Assembly (NCBI RefSeq): GCF_047807365.1
Contig: NZ_JBLOUI010000037.1
Span: 1 to 25,436, forward strand
DNA length: 25,436 bases
DNA from: Peptacetobacter sp900539645
Lineage (GTDB): Bacteria; Bacillota; Clostridia; Peptostreptococcales; Peptostreptococcaceae
Direction: 5' to 3'
Of the stretch, positions 1 to 7,858 are shown piece after piece. Both the position numbers and the translations under genes were made by a program. The stretch's first letter is position 1, and every line of letters starts with the position of its first letter. Under the pieces are notes generated by a model. The model saw nothing but the letters and a program-made list of their open reading frames with translations, searched no databases and was not told the DNA's origin.

Positions 1-89
<89 letters not shown>

Positions 90-100
<11 letters not shown>

Positions 101-113
101 AATCTTTTTTTTT
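90..113 (+). terminator. T-run after 5S rRNA, possible rRNA operon terminator
   Basis: Nine consecutive T residues at 105-113 directly follow the 5S 3' end. No separate hairpin is visible inside the window, so any terminating stem would have to be 5S helix I, whose 5' strand is outside. The next gene starts only 26 bases later, so some read-through into it is plausible. Confidence 0.4.
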
Positions 114-139
114 ACAAAAAATTAATTGAGGGCAAATCT

Positions 140-1627
140 ATGAATGAAAATAATAATGAACTTTTTATAAATAATGGATTAAATAAGATAGTAGATGAAA
201 AAGTAGTATCGTTTCATATGCCAGGACATAAAAATGGAAAGCTTTATAATAAATTAGAATATACTAACATACTAGAGAACATTTATAAGAATGATACTAC
301 AGAAATTCCAGGAACGGATAATTTACATTCACCAGAAGATATAATAAAGAACAGTATATTAAGGGCGCAGAAAGTATTTAAAAGTGGCAAAACATATTAT
401 TTAATAAATGGAAGTACATGTGGTATTGAAGCAGCTATAATGGCAATGTGTTCTCCAAAAGATAAGTTAATTCTTAGTAGAGACTCTCATCAATCTGCGG
501 TAAATGGATGCATATTAGGTGATATAGTTCCTATATATATAAAATCAAAAATAGATAAATACACAAATATTCAAAGAGGTAATTCATTTGATGATGTAAA
601 AAAAGAAATAGATGAAAATCAAGATGCAAAAGTACTTTTCTTAACTTATCCAACATACTATGGGATAACATTTGAACTTAAGAAAATGATAGACTATGCT
701 CACAGCAAAGGTATTATAGTTATAATAGATGAGGCACATGGAGCTCATTTAGGGCTTAGTGAAAAGCTTCCTAAAACTGCCTTGGAATGTGGTGCAGATA
801 TAGTCATACAGAGTACACATAAAACACTACCAGCATTTACGCAATCTTCTATGATGCATATATCAAAGGATGCGTTGGAGAGCGGAAGAGTGGATACAGA
901 TAGAATAGAAAAAATGCTTAAAATAACTGAAACATCAAGTCCTTCGTATATATTAATGCAGTCATTAGAAATCGCAGTTGATATATATGAAAAATACGGA
1001 AAAGAATTGATGGAAGAGCTTTTAGAAAATATAGATGAGTTTAAGAAAAATATAGATAAAATAAAAAAGGATACAAATAAATTAGAAAATAAAAACGTAG
1101 AGTTTTTCAATATACATAATGAAAATGATCTAACAAAAGTATTTATATCAAGCTTAGAAGTAGGATTAACTGGATATGAATTTGAAGAAATACTTAGAAA
1201 AGAGCATAATATACAAGCCGAGTTATCAAACTATTCTGGAGCACTGATGATAACTACAGTAGGAAATGAAAAAGAAGACTTTGAAAAACTTGAAAATGCG
1301 CTTGTAGAGATATATAAAAAATCATTAAAAGAAAATCTTAAAAAAATCGAGTCTGTAGATTATCCTTATGAAATAATACCAGAAAGAAAGTTAACTCCGA
1401 GGGAAGCCTTCTACAAAATAGATAGAAAAAATGTTAAAATAGAAGAGTCTATAGGAAAAATTTGTGGTGAAAACATAGTTCCATATCCTCCTGGAGTATG
1501 TATGATTGCTGCTGGAGAAATAATTCCACAGAAAATAATGGAATACCTAAAATACTGCAAACAAGAAGGAATGGAAATAACAGGAGTGAAAGATCCAGAC
1601 TTTAAATATATCCAAATAATAGACTAA
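140..1627 (+). CDS. Orn/Lys/Arg decarboxylase, PLP-dependent (fold type I)
   Basis: Cytoplasmic PLP enzyme of the major-domain Orn/Lys/Arg decarboxylase family, expected to decarboxylate a basic amino acid to a polyamine precursor. Visible motifs are HMPGHKNG at residues 26-33, DEAHGAH at 197-203 and STHK, with the PLP-binding lysine at K228, followed by the family's C-terminal domain (about 375-495). The 495-aa length matches the short Bacillus YaaO/SpeA type rather than the 700-aa proteobacterial enzymes. A GAGGG ribosome binding site precedes the ATG. As in Bacillus, the gene sits just before tmk, with which it forms an operon. Substrate (arginine, lysine or ornithine) cannot be told from sequence, so no symbol is given. 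It begins only 39 bases after the 5S rRNA end and I see no promoter of its own in that gap. Confidence 0.92.
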   Translation: MNENNNELFINNGLNKIVDEKVVSFHMPGHKNGKLYNKLEYTNILENIYKNDTTEIPGTDNLHSPEDIIKNSILRAQKVFKSGKTYYLINGSTCGIEAAIMAMCSPKDKLILSRDSHQSAVNGCILGDIVPIYIKSKIDKYTNIQRGNSFDDVKKEIDENQDAKVLFLTYPTYYGITFELKKMIDYAHSKGIIVIIDEAHGAHLGLSEKLPKTALECGADIVIQSTHKTLPAFTQSSMMHISKDALESGRVDTDRIEKMLKITETSSPSYILMQSLEIAVDIYEKYGKELMEELLENIDEFKKNIDKIKKDTNKLENKNVEFFNIHNENDLTKVFISSLEVGLTGYEFEEILRKEHNIQAELSNYSGALMITTVGNEKEDFEKLENALVEIYKKSLKENLKKIESVDYPYEIIPERKLTPREAFYKIDRKNVKIEESIGKICGENIVPYPPGVCMIAAGEIIPQKIMEYLKYCKQEGMEITGVKDPDFKYIQIID

Positions 1628-1652
1628 TCAAACTACTACGGAGATGCTAAAA

Positions 1653-2327
1653 ATGAAAGGAAAACTAATAATAATAGAGAGTGGTTCAGATGCTAGTGGT
1701 AAGGCCACACAGTCAGAAGAACTACTAAAAAAATTAACTGCAGATGGATACAATGTAAGAAAAGTAGAATATCCAAACTATAAATCTGAATCATCTACAC
1801 TTGTAAAAATGTATCTAAGAGGTGACTTTGGTAAAAATGCAGATGATGTAGATGCGTACATAGCTTCTACATTCTTCACAGCTGATAGATATGCCTCATT
1901 TAAGACTGAATGGGAGGAATTTTACCGTTCAGGAGGAATAGTAATAGCTGATAGATATACAACATCAAATATGGTTCATCAAGCCTCTAAAATGGAAATA
2001 GAAGAACGTGACAAGTATTTAGATTGGCTAGAAGATTACGAATACAATCTATTCAAAATTCCTAGACCTGATGAAGTGATTTTCTTAAATGTACCAGTTG
2101 ACTACAGCATAAAGCTAATGGAAAACAGAAAAAACAAATTTACAGGTGAAGATGAAAAAGATATACATGAAAGCGATAAAAACTATCTTAGAAAAACATA
2201 CAACAACTCTCTTTATATAGCAGATAAGTATAATTGGAAACGAGTTGAATGTGTAAAAGATGAACAACTTAGAACAATAGAAGATATAAGTGATGAAATA
2301 TATGAAATAGCAAAAAAAATACTATAA
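1653..2327 (+). CDS. tmk: Thymidylate kinase (dTMP kinase)
   Basis: Phosphorylates dTMP to dTDP with ATP for DNA synthesis. The P-loop reads GSDASGKAT at residues 11-19, a variant of the usual GxDGAGKTT. The DRY motif is at 100-102 and a lid-like Arg/Lys segment (NRKNKF) lies further down. The 224-aa length is slightly longer than typical (205-215). I chose the ATG at 1653 because GGAG at 1640-1643 sits nine bases before it. The in-frame ATG at 1644 touches GGAG and could not use it. Position between the decarboxylase and holB matches Bacillus, but yaaQ and yaaR are absent here. The variant P-loop leaves some chance of a related nucleoside monophosphate kinase. Confidence 0.88.
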   Translation: MKGKLIIIESGSDASGKATQSEELLKKLTADGYNVRKVEYPNYKSESSTLVKMYLRGDFGKNADDVDAYIASTFFTADRYASFKTEWEEFYRSGGIVIADRYTTSNMVHQASKMEIEERDKYLDWLEDYEYNLFKIPRPDEVIFLNVPVDYSIKLMENRKNKFTGEDEKDIHESDKNYLRKTYNNSLYIADKYNWKRVECVKDEQLRTIEDISDEIYEIAKKIL

Positions 2328-2349
2328 ATAAAAATGGAGGTGAGCTCGA

Positions 2350-3285
2350 TTGTATTTTGACCAAATAAAAGGACAAGATTTTGCAAAAAGATATATAACA
2401 AAAGCAATGAATAAAAACATGCTAAACAATGCATACATATTCGAAGGAATAAAAGGCATAGGTAAAAAAACTTTTGCTAGAGAATTTGCCAAAATACTTA
2501 TAGGAGTATCTCCAGAAAACAGTCCAGACTTTAACGTAATAGCTAAAGAAGAAGGATCACATAGGATAAAAATAGAAAAAATAAGAAAAATGAAAGAGGA
2601 CGTATACGAAAAGCCTATTTCAGACTATAAAATATATGTAATAGAAAATGCAGAACTAATGAGTGAAGAAGCTCAAAATGCAATATTAAAAACGATAGAA
2701 GAACCTCCAGGATATGCTATATTTATTTTAATAGCAGAGAATAAAGAAGCTCTTCTAAACACTATAAAATCTAGATGCGACATAGTAAAATTTGTTCCGC
2801 TATCTAATGATATAGTAAAAAATCATCTCATAGAAAACTTAGAATTAGATGAAGAGTATGCCAAAATGTGTGCTAATTTCTCAAAAGGGAGCATAACCAG
2901 AGCAATAGAGCTTGCTAATGATGAAGAATTTAAAGAGATGAGGGAGTTTATACAGAATTGTATATCCATAATATCTGAAAAGAAAAAACTAGACATAGAA
3001 AGATTGGCTGATGATGTTGAAAAATATGAAAATCAGATTATGAATTTCCTAGATATTATGGTAAACTATTTTAGAGATATAATAATGTTTAAAGAAGGAA
3101 TAAACCTTCTTACAAATACAGATAGAATAACATTTATTGAGAATATGTCTGAGAAAATAAATGGTTCTCAAATAGCTAAAATTATTGATATAATAGAAGA
3201 TACCAAAAAGAAGCTAAAAGGATTTTGTAGCTTTAAAATGAGTATTCAGGTTATGTTTTTAAATATATACGAGGTGATTAAATGA
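2350..3285 (+). CDS. holB: DNA polymerase III delta' subunit
   Basis: Clamp-loader subunit of the AAA+ fold that helps load the sliding clamp. The Walker A-like GIKGIGKKT is at residues 33-41. The SPDFNVI segment at 58-64, the IEEPPGYAIFILI segment and KSRC (SRC motif) are all recognisable for the DnaX/HolB family. The start is TTG at 2350, with GGAGGTGAG at 2337-2345 in front; no better ATG exists nearby. Its last bases overlap the next start as ATGA, so holB and ricT are translationally coupled. Unusual: the four-cysteine zinc module that normally separates the Walker A helix from PDF is missing, with only about seven residues (GVSPENS) there. Length is 311 aa, a little short. Confidence 0.9.
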   Translation: MYFDQIKGQDFAKRYITKAMNKNMLNNAYIFEGIKGIGKKTFAREFAKILIGVSPENSPDFNVIAKEEGSHRIKIEKIRKMKEDVYEKPISDYKIYVIENAELMSEEAQNAILKTIEEPPGYAIFILIAENKEALLNTIKSRCDIVKFVPLSNDIVKNHLIENLELDEEYAKMCANFSKGSITRAIELANDEEFKEMREFIQNCISIISEKKKLDIERLADDVEKYENQIMNFLDIMVNYFRDIIMFKEGINLLTNTDRITFIENMSEKINGSQIAKIIDIIEDTKKKLKGFCSFKMSIQVMFLNIYEVIK

Positions 3286-4154
3286 TAAAAATAGTAGGAG
3301 TAAGATTTAAAAAAGCTGGTAAAATTTACTATTTTGACCCAGCTGGACTTGATATAGAAGTAAATCAGGATGTAATAGTTGAAACAGCTAGAGGTCTTGA
3401 ATTTGGACATGTTGTAGTTGGTGGAAAAGAGATATCAGAAGAAGAACTAGTATCTCCATTAAAACCAATAATAAGAATTGCAACAGAAGAAGATAAAAAA
3501 GTATACGATGAAAACAAAGAAAAAGCAAAAGATACATTTGTACTATGCCAGGAAAAAATAAAAGAGCATGGACTTACAATGTGCCTTATAGACTGTGAAT
3601 ATACATTTGACAGAAATAAACTTATATTCTACTTCACAGCAGAAGGAAGAATAGACTTCAGAGAGCTTGTAAAGGACTTAGCATCTATATTCAAAACAAG
3701 AATAGAATTAAGACAGATAGGTGTAAGAGATGAAGCTAAATCAATAGGTGGTCTTGGTCCTTGTGGAAGAAAACTTTGCTGCTCAGCTTGGTTAGGAGAT
3801 TTCCAGCCGGTTTCTATAAAAATGGCAAAGGATCAGAGCTTATCTTTAAACCCAACAAAAATATCTGGAATATGTGGAAGATTATTCTGCTGCTTAAAAT
3901 ACGAACACGATGTATATGCAGAAGCACTTGAAAAACTTCCTGTAGTTGGTGCATTAGTTCAGACTGCAGAAGGAAAAGGTAAGGTAATAGAAGTAAATCC
4001 TCTTCTTGAACAGGTTAGAGTAGAATTCCAGGATAAGACTATAAGAGTTTATCTAAAAGACGATGTGCAGACATTAAAAGAACCTAGAAGAGAAAGAAAT
4101 GGCGAATACATAGACGCCGAAACAATGAAAGAACTAAAAAGACTAGAAGATTAG
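3282..4154 (+). CDS. ricT: PSP1-domain protein RicT (YaaT family)
   Basis: Homologue of Bacillus YaaT/RicT, part of a complex that acts with RNase Y in mRNA maturation and affects competence, biofilm formation and sporulation in Bacillus. The cysteine pattern is clear: C161, C166-C167, C198 and C203-C204 in GGLGPCGRKLCC and ISGICGRLFCC, plus C89, C101 and C105. These are typical of the PSP1 C-terminal domain and are linked to Fe-S binding in Bacillus. Length 290 aa is normal. Its ATG overlaps the holB stop. Partners RicA and RicF are not in this window. Here it is most likely tied to RNA processing, since the neighbourhood shows no sporulation genes. Confidence 0.92.
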   Translation: MIKIVGVRFKKAGKIYYFDPAGLDIEVNQDVIVETARGLEFGHVVVGGKEISEEELVSPLKPIIRIATEEDKKVYDENKEKAKDTFVLCQEKIKEHGLTMCLIDCEYTFDRNKLIFYFTAEGRIDFRELVKDLASIFKTRIELRQIGVRDEAKSIGGLGPCGRKLCCSAWLGDFQPVSIKMAKDQSLSLNPTKISGICGRLFCCLKYEHDVYAEALEKLPVVGALVQTAEGKGKVIEVNPLLEQVRVEFQDKTIRVYLKDDVQTLKEPRRERNGEYIDAETMKELKRLED

Positions 4155-4164
4155 TTTACGATTT

Positions 4165-4210
4165 AAACTGCCCAAAAGAGAATACTCTTTAAAATTGGGC
4201 AGTTTTTTTA
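4165..4210 (+). terminator. Rho-independent terminator after ricT
   Basis: AAACTGCCCAA at 4165-4175 pairs perfectly with TTGGGCAGTTT at 4195-4205. An inner AAGAG/CTCTT stem (4176-4180 with 4185-4189) sits inside, and a run of T at 4203-4209 follows. It closes the decarboxylase-tmk-holB-ricT operon. It also shows that the upstream in-frame TTG at 4195, inside the stem, is not the next gene's start. Confidence 0.88.
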
Positions 4211-4245
4211 AACTAAAAATAAAATTGAGAAAGGAAAACTTTTCA

Positions 4246-5001
4246 ATGAGCGTTGATATAAAAGAACAGGAGAGAGTGGACGACCTACAGCTAAAAGGTC
4301 TTAAAATAATTCAAAATACAGATGGATTCTGCTTTGGAACTGATGCGGTGCTACTTGCAAACTTTGCTAGGGTAAAAAATGGAGCAAGAGTAGCTGACTT
4401 AGGGACAGGAACGGGGATAATTCCTCTTATAATATACGGGAAAAACAATGTAGAAAAAATATATGGTGTTGAAATACAGGAAGAGGTCTTTGAAATGGCG
4501 TCTAGAACTGTAAAAATGAACGAAATAGAGGATAAAATAGAGATAGTAAATGCAGATTTAAAAGAAATAAAAGAAGTACTTCCTCAAAATACATTTGACG
4601 TTGTAACATCAAATCCACCGTATATGCATAGTGATGGTGTGAAAAATCCAAACGATAAAAAAATGATATCTAGACACGAGGTAAAATGCAATCTAGATGA
4701 TGTTATAAAGGCTGCGTCAATACTACTAAAAGAAAGAGGGAAATTCTTCATGATACACAGACCTACAAGACTTATAGACATAGTTACAATAGGTAGAAAA
4801 TATAGATTAGAGCCTAAAATAATGAGATTTATACATCCAAGAGCTGATAAAGCCCCAAATCTATTGCTAGTTGAATTTACAAAAGGAGGAAAACCAGATT
4901 TAAAGATAATGGATCCTCTTTATATATACGACAAAGATGGAAACTACACTAAAGAAATACTGGATATCTACTCAGAAGACTACAAGACTCCTAGTAGATA
5001 A
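4246..5001 (+). CDS. trmN6: tRNA1(Val) A37 N6-methyltransferase-like protein (TrmN6/YabB)
   Basis: SAM-dependent Rossmann methyltransferase of the TrmN6/YfiC family, which methylates N6 of adenine 37 in tRNA-Val. Motif I is DLGTGTG at residues 51-57, the acidic post-II residue lies in GVEI near 74-77, and the adenine-N6 catalytic NPPY is at 123-126. Length 251 aa is typical. I start at the ATG at 4246, preceded by GAGAAAGG. The longer reading would begin inside the terminator stem. It is the yabB position in Bacillus, next to rsmI; yabA and yazA are missing. The exact tRNA target is inferred from the family. Confidence 0.85.
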   Translation: MSVDIKEQERVDDLQLKGLKIIQNTDGFCFGTDAVLLANFARVKNGARVADLGTGTGIIPLIIYGKNNVEKIYGVEIQEEVFEMASRTVKMNEIEDKIEIVNADLKEIKEVLPQNTFDVVTSNPPYMHSDGVKNPNDKKMISRHEVKCNLDDVIKAASILLKERGKFFMIHRPTRLIDIVTIGRKYRLEPKIMRFIHPRADKAPNLLLVEFTKGGKPDLKIMDPLYIYDKDGNYTKEILDIYSEDYKTPSR

Positions 5002-5057
5002 GCCAACTTTGCAGATATAGAAAATTTGAATAAAAAATTTGTAAAAAGGAGACGAAA

Positions 5058-5891
5058 ATGGCAGGAAAATTATACATATGCCCAACACCAATAGGGAACT
5101 TAGAAGACATTACATATAGAACATTGAGAATACTAAATGAAGTTGATTTAATAGCAGCTGAGGACACAAGACACAGTCTACAGCTATTAAATCACTTTGA
5201 CATATCAAAACCACTTACAAGCTATCACGAGCACAATAAGGACTCAAAGGGAGGATATCTAATAACAAAATTATTAGAAGGAGAAAACATAGCTTTAATA
5301 AGTGATGCAGGAATGCCTGGAATATCAGACCCAGGACAGGATATAATCGCTGAGGCTATAGAAAATAATATCGAAATAGAAGTACTTCCAGGAGCGACTG
5401 CATTTGTAACGGCACTTGTTGGATCTGGAATGGATACGCATAAATTTGTATTTGAAGGATTCCTAGACAGAGATAAAAAACTTAGAAGAAAAAGATTAGA
5501 AGAAATAAAAAACGAAAAAAGAACAATAATATTCTATGAATCGCCACACAGATTAAAAGAAACTTTGAAGGATATGCTAAAATATCTTGGAAATAGAAAA
5601 ATTGCCGTAAATAGAGAGCTTACTAAAAAATATCAAGAAATAATAAGAGAAGATATAGAAACTGTCATAGAAATATTCAATAATAGAGAAGTAAAAGGAG
5701 AATTTGTTCTAATTGTAGAAGGATTTTCAGGTGAAGTGGAAGAAGTAGGAAAATATGACGAATTAAATGAAAGAGAATATGTTATCAAATTAATGGAAGA
5801 GGGTATAAATAAAAAAGACGCTATAAAAATAGTATGTAAGGACAGAAAGCTAAAGAAAGATATAGTTTATAAACAGGTACTAGATTTATAA
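5058..5891 (+). CDS. rsmI: 16S rRNA (cytidine1402-2'-O)-methyltransferase
   Basis: Methylates the ribose of C1402 in the decoding centre of 16S rRNA using SAM. The tetrapyrrole-methylase-like fold is shown by CPTPIGNLEDITYRTL near residues 8-23, AEDTRHS at 34-40, ISDAGMPGISDPG and LPGATAFVTAL. The YESPHR motif follows in the second half. The 277-aa length is standard. AAAAGGAGACG precedes the ATG. It lies 56 bases after trmN6 and 33 bases before the HD gene, so the three are probably cotranscribed. It acts alongside RsmA, encoded about 9 kb downstream, in small-subunit modification. Confidence 0.96.
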   Translation: MAGKLYICPTPIGNLEDITYRTLRILNEVDLIAAEDTRHSLQLLNHFDISKPLTSYHEHNKDSKGGYLITKLLEGENIALISDAGMPGISDPGQDIIAEAIENNIEIEVLPGATAFVTALVGSGMDTHKFVFEGFLDRDKKLRRKRLEEIKNEKRTIIFYESPHRLKETLKDMLKYLGNRKIAVNRELTKKYQEIIREDIETVIEIFNNREVKGEFVLIVEGFSGEVEEVGKYDELNEREYVIKLMEEGINKKDAIKIVCKDRKLKKDIVYKQVLDL

Positions 5892-5924
5892 AATAAACCG
5901 TCTAATACGATTTGAGGTGGTTTT

Positions 5925-6629
5925 ATGGAGAAAATAAGAAGGAAATTTCTTGAAGCATTAAAAGCACAAAATACTTCTGAAATTATAGAGCAGATGGATA
6001 GAGATGGAGAGCTAGAAAAAATATTTCCACACATAATAGAAATGAAAAAAATTGGGAAATGTAGATATCACGTTGTAGACAGCTTTACACACTCTATGAA
6101 TGCTCTTAAAGAACTTGAAAAAGTGATAAACGAGAGATTTTTCCCAAATCATCTTGTAGAATTTGTAAGAGATGATATTGAAACGCAAGTAGATGATGAG
6201 TTTAAGAAAGTCGAACTTTTAAAACTAGCGACATTTTTACACGATATGGGAAAACCTAAAAGTATGACTATTGGAGAAGATGGAAATGCTCACTTTAAAG
6301 GTCATGAAAAAGTAGGAGCAGATATGCTTCATGATGTTATCGCCGACTTTGGAATAAGTGAAAGATCAGAGGAAATAGTGCACAGATACATAGAATACCA
6401 TATGATGTTGCTAGAATTTTATAAAAATGACAATATGGGCAAAAAAGTGCTCTATAAAGCATTCAGAAAAGTTGGAGCTGATATAGCTGGTGTTATGATT
6501 ATAGGTTATTCAGATGTCGTATGCACCAGAAGGCTAATATACGAAAATGAAAACTACGGCGTTCTTAGAACGTACATAGACTACGCTCTTACAAGCTACT
6601 ACTATAGATTTGACGAAGAAGCGAATTAG
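5925..6629 (+). CDS. Stand-alone HD-domain phosphohydrolase related to the CCA-adding enzyme C-terminal domain
   Basis: Probable metal-dependent phosphohydrolase. HD-fold ligands are visible: H56 in DSFTHSMNAL, H106-D107 in FLHDMGKPK, H127 in FKGHEKVGA and IEYHMM further on. Order and spacing resemble the HD module of CCA-adding nucleotidyltransferases, but there is no nucleotidyltransferase head domain in the 234 aa or upstream. A GAGGTGG ribosome binding site precedes the ATG. It is the last gene before a strong terminator and probably shares a transcript with trmN6 and rsmI. A tRNA-end or nucleotide phosphatase role fits the neighbours, but that is inference; the substrate is unknown. Confidence 0.75.
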   Translation: MEKIRRKFLEALKAQNTSEIIEQMDRDGELEKIFPHIIEMKKIGKCRYHVVDSFTHSMNALKELEKVINERFFPNHLVEFVRDDIETQVDDEFKKVELLKLATFLHDMGKPKSMTIGEDGNAHFKGHEKVGADMLHDVIADFGISERSEEIVHRYIEYHMMLLEFYKNDNMGKKVLYKAFRKVGADIAGVMIIGYSDVVCTRRLIYENENYGVLRTYIDYALTSYYYRFDEEAN

Positions 6630-6664
6630 TGTAGGGAATAAATCAAATAAAATGGATAAAAAAT

Positions 6665-6692
6665 AAAAGCTGATGATTTCATCAGCTTTTTT
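6665..6692. terminator. Bidirectional terminator between the HD gene and the Lrp-type gene
   Basis: AAAAGCTGATGA at 6665-6676 pairs perfectly with TCATCAGCTTTT at 6679-6690 around a two-base gap. The A-rich left arm gives a T tail on the minus transcript and the right arm gives one on the plus transcript. It serves both convergent genes. Confidence 0.9.
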
Positions 6693-6717
6693 AATATCCA
6701 AATTAAAAATAAATTAA

Positions 6718-7170
6718 TTATAGAATAGATTTTGCCTGTATAGGAGTTGATAATATAACAGATGTTTTTGTTGAACCTATTTTTTTGATGCTGTCTATAA
6801 CATTTTCTAATTCCTGCATATCACGTACAAGAACTTTTAAAAGAGAACAGTCATCACCTGTTATATGATGGCATTCAACTATTCTTGGGTCGCTTTTTGC
6901 ATTTTCTAAAAATTCAGCATAACTTTGGCTACCAGGAAGTGAAATATGTATAAATGCTTTTATATTTCTTCCAAGAGCATCTGGATTTATTATTGCTTTA
7001 TAGCCAGATATTATACCACAGTTTTCAAGTCTTTTTATTCTCTCTGAAACCGCTGGAGAAGTTAAGCCAATAAGCTTACCTAAATCCTTCATAGAAATTC
7101 TACCATCTTCCTGAAGTATTTCAATTATCTTTCTATCTGTTTCGTCTAATTTTTTAACTGTGTTTTCCAT
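6718..7170 (-). CDS. Lrp/AsnC family transcriptional regulator
   Basis: Small feast/famine-type DNA-binding regulator. The N-terminal helix-turn-helix covers about residues 8-55 (LDETDRKIIEILQEDGRIS, then the recognition helix in TSPAVSERIKRLE). A C-terminal RAM/AsnC effector domain follows, with the GDDCSLLKVLVRDM core. The 150-aa length is typical. I use the ATG at 7170, with AGGAGG seven bases upstream; the GTG at 7176 overlaps that site and is unlikely. It is convergent to the HD gene and divergent from metG across a noncoding block with a metG T-box and phased A-tracts. Lrp-family proteins often bind curved DNA and respond to amino acids. The ligand and targets are unknown. Confidence 0.92.
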   Translation of the reverse strand: MENTVKKLDETDRKIIEILQEDGRISMKDLGKLIGLTSPAVSERIKRLENCGIISGYKAIINPDALGRNIKAFIHISLPGSQSYAEFLENAKSDPRIVECHHITGDDCSLLKVLVRDMQELENVIDSIKKIGSTKTSVILSTPIQAKSIL

Positions 7171-7504
7171 AAACACTCCTCCTTTGTATAATTTATATAC
7201 CTATAATATCTTGTAACAACGTCCTTTGATTTATAAAGCTTTAATATGCAAAAATAAATAAAAGATAGATAAATTAAGTATTTATTGTTAGATATGTAAA
7301 AAAATAACCCCTATAATTATAATAAAGCATAATATTTATAAAGTTTCAAGAGTAATTTGAAGAAAAAAGTAAAAAAATTTAAAAAAATGTAAAAAAACCT
7401 TTGATATTACAAGTAATTGGTTATGAAATAAAAATTTTGAAAAATGACATTCATTTTTAAAAGAAAAAGTATTTCTATTTTGCATAGTTGTAAAGATAAA
7501 TAAA
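7171..7504. other. AT-rich noncoding region with four helically phased A-tracts
   Basis: No credible gene is present; the only open frame here is a low-complexity Phe/Asn-rich minus-strand reading. The notable feature is A-runs at 7363-7368, 7371-7377, 7381-7387 and 7391-7397. The last three start exactly 10 bases apart, the arrangement known to bend DNA intrinsically. The segment lies about 190 bases upstream of the Lrp-type gene and about 110 bases upstream of the metG promoter. Confidence 0.6.
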
Positions 7505-7533
7505 TTGACAATAGCTGATAAATTGGATAAAAT
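7505..7533 (+). promoter_or_regulatory. Sigma-A-type promoter of the metG leader
   Basis: TTGACA at 7505-7510 is a perfect -35. A 17-base spacer leads to TAAAAT at 7528-7533, one base off the -10 consensus. Transcription would start near 7540, just upstream of the T-box stem I. Confidence 0.8.
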
Positions 7534-7565
7534 TAAAGTAATTGCAAAAGAATTCAATAAATTAA

Positions 7566-7812
7566 AAGCGATGAAGAGAATAGTAAGAATAGAGTAATTC
7601 TACAGAGAGCCAGATTAGGTGAAAGCTGGTGTTTTGACGATATTCTGAATATGGACTTGGAGCTTTTTGGTCGAGCATGTATGTAAGGCCTAAACGTTTG
7701 GACACGTTACAGTCCACTTGAGATATCCACTATTTGTAGATATTGTGGATAAATTAGGGTGGTACCGCGAATACAATCGCCCCTATGAGAAATCATAGGG
7801 GTGTTTTTTATT
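7566..7812 (+). promoter_or_regulatory. T-box riboswitch, methionine-specific, upstream of metG
   Basis: The T-box signature AGGGTGGTACCGCG is at 7756-7769. Its TGGT (7760-7763) can pair with the ACCA end of an uncharged tRNA carrying discriminator A, as tRNA-Met has. Stem I occupies about 7568-7700, and its specifier loop reads GAAT-ATG-GAC, giving the Met codon ATG at 7651-7653. The intrinsic terminator is CCCCTATGA (7780-7788) pairing with TCATAGGGG (7793-7801) across a GAAA loop, then a T run. Uncharged tRNA-Met should favour the antiterminator and turn on metG. The stem I boundary is approximate. Confidence 0.95.
7780..7812 (+). terminator. Regulated terminator of the metG T-box
   Basis: A nine-base-pair perfect stem with a GAAA tetraloop, then TGTTTTTTATTTT. 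It is the default off-state hairpin; the T-box sequence just upstream can compete with its 5' arm. Confidence 0.9.
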
Positions 7813-7858
7813 TTATTCTCGAAAACGAAAAATATAAACAATATACAGGAGGAAAATC

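Noticed and set aside
4195..4245. Longer N-terminus for the TrmN6-like protein beginning at TTG 4195
   Set aside because: The TTG lies inside the 3' arm of a strong terminator and has no ribosome binding site; the ATG at 4246 has one.
7336..7557. 73-codon minus-strand open frame in the metG upstream region
   Set aside because: Low-complexity Phe/Leu-rich product, no ribosome binding site, and it runs through the phased A-tracts and the metG promoter.
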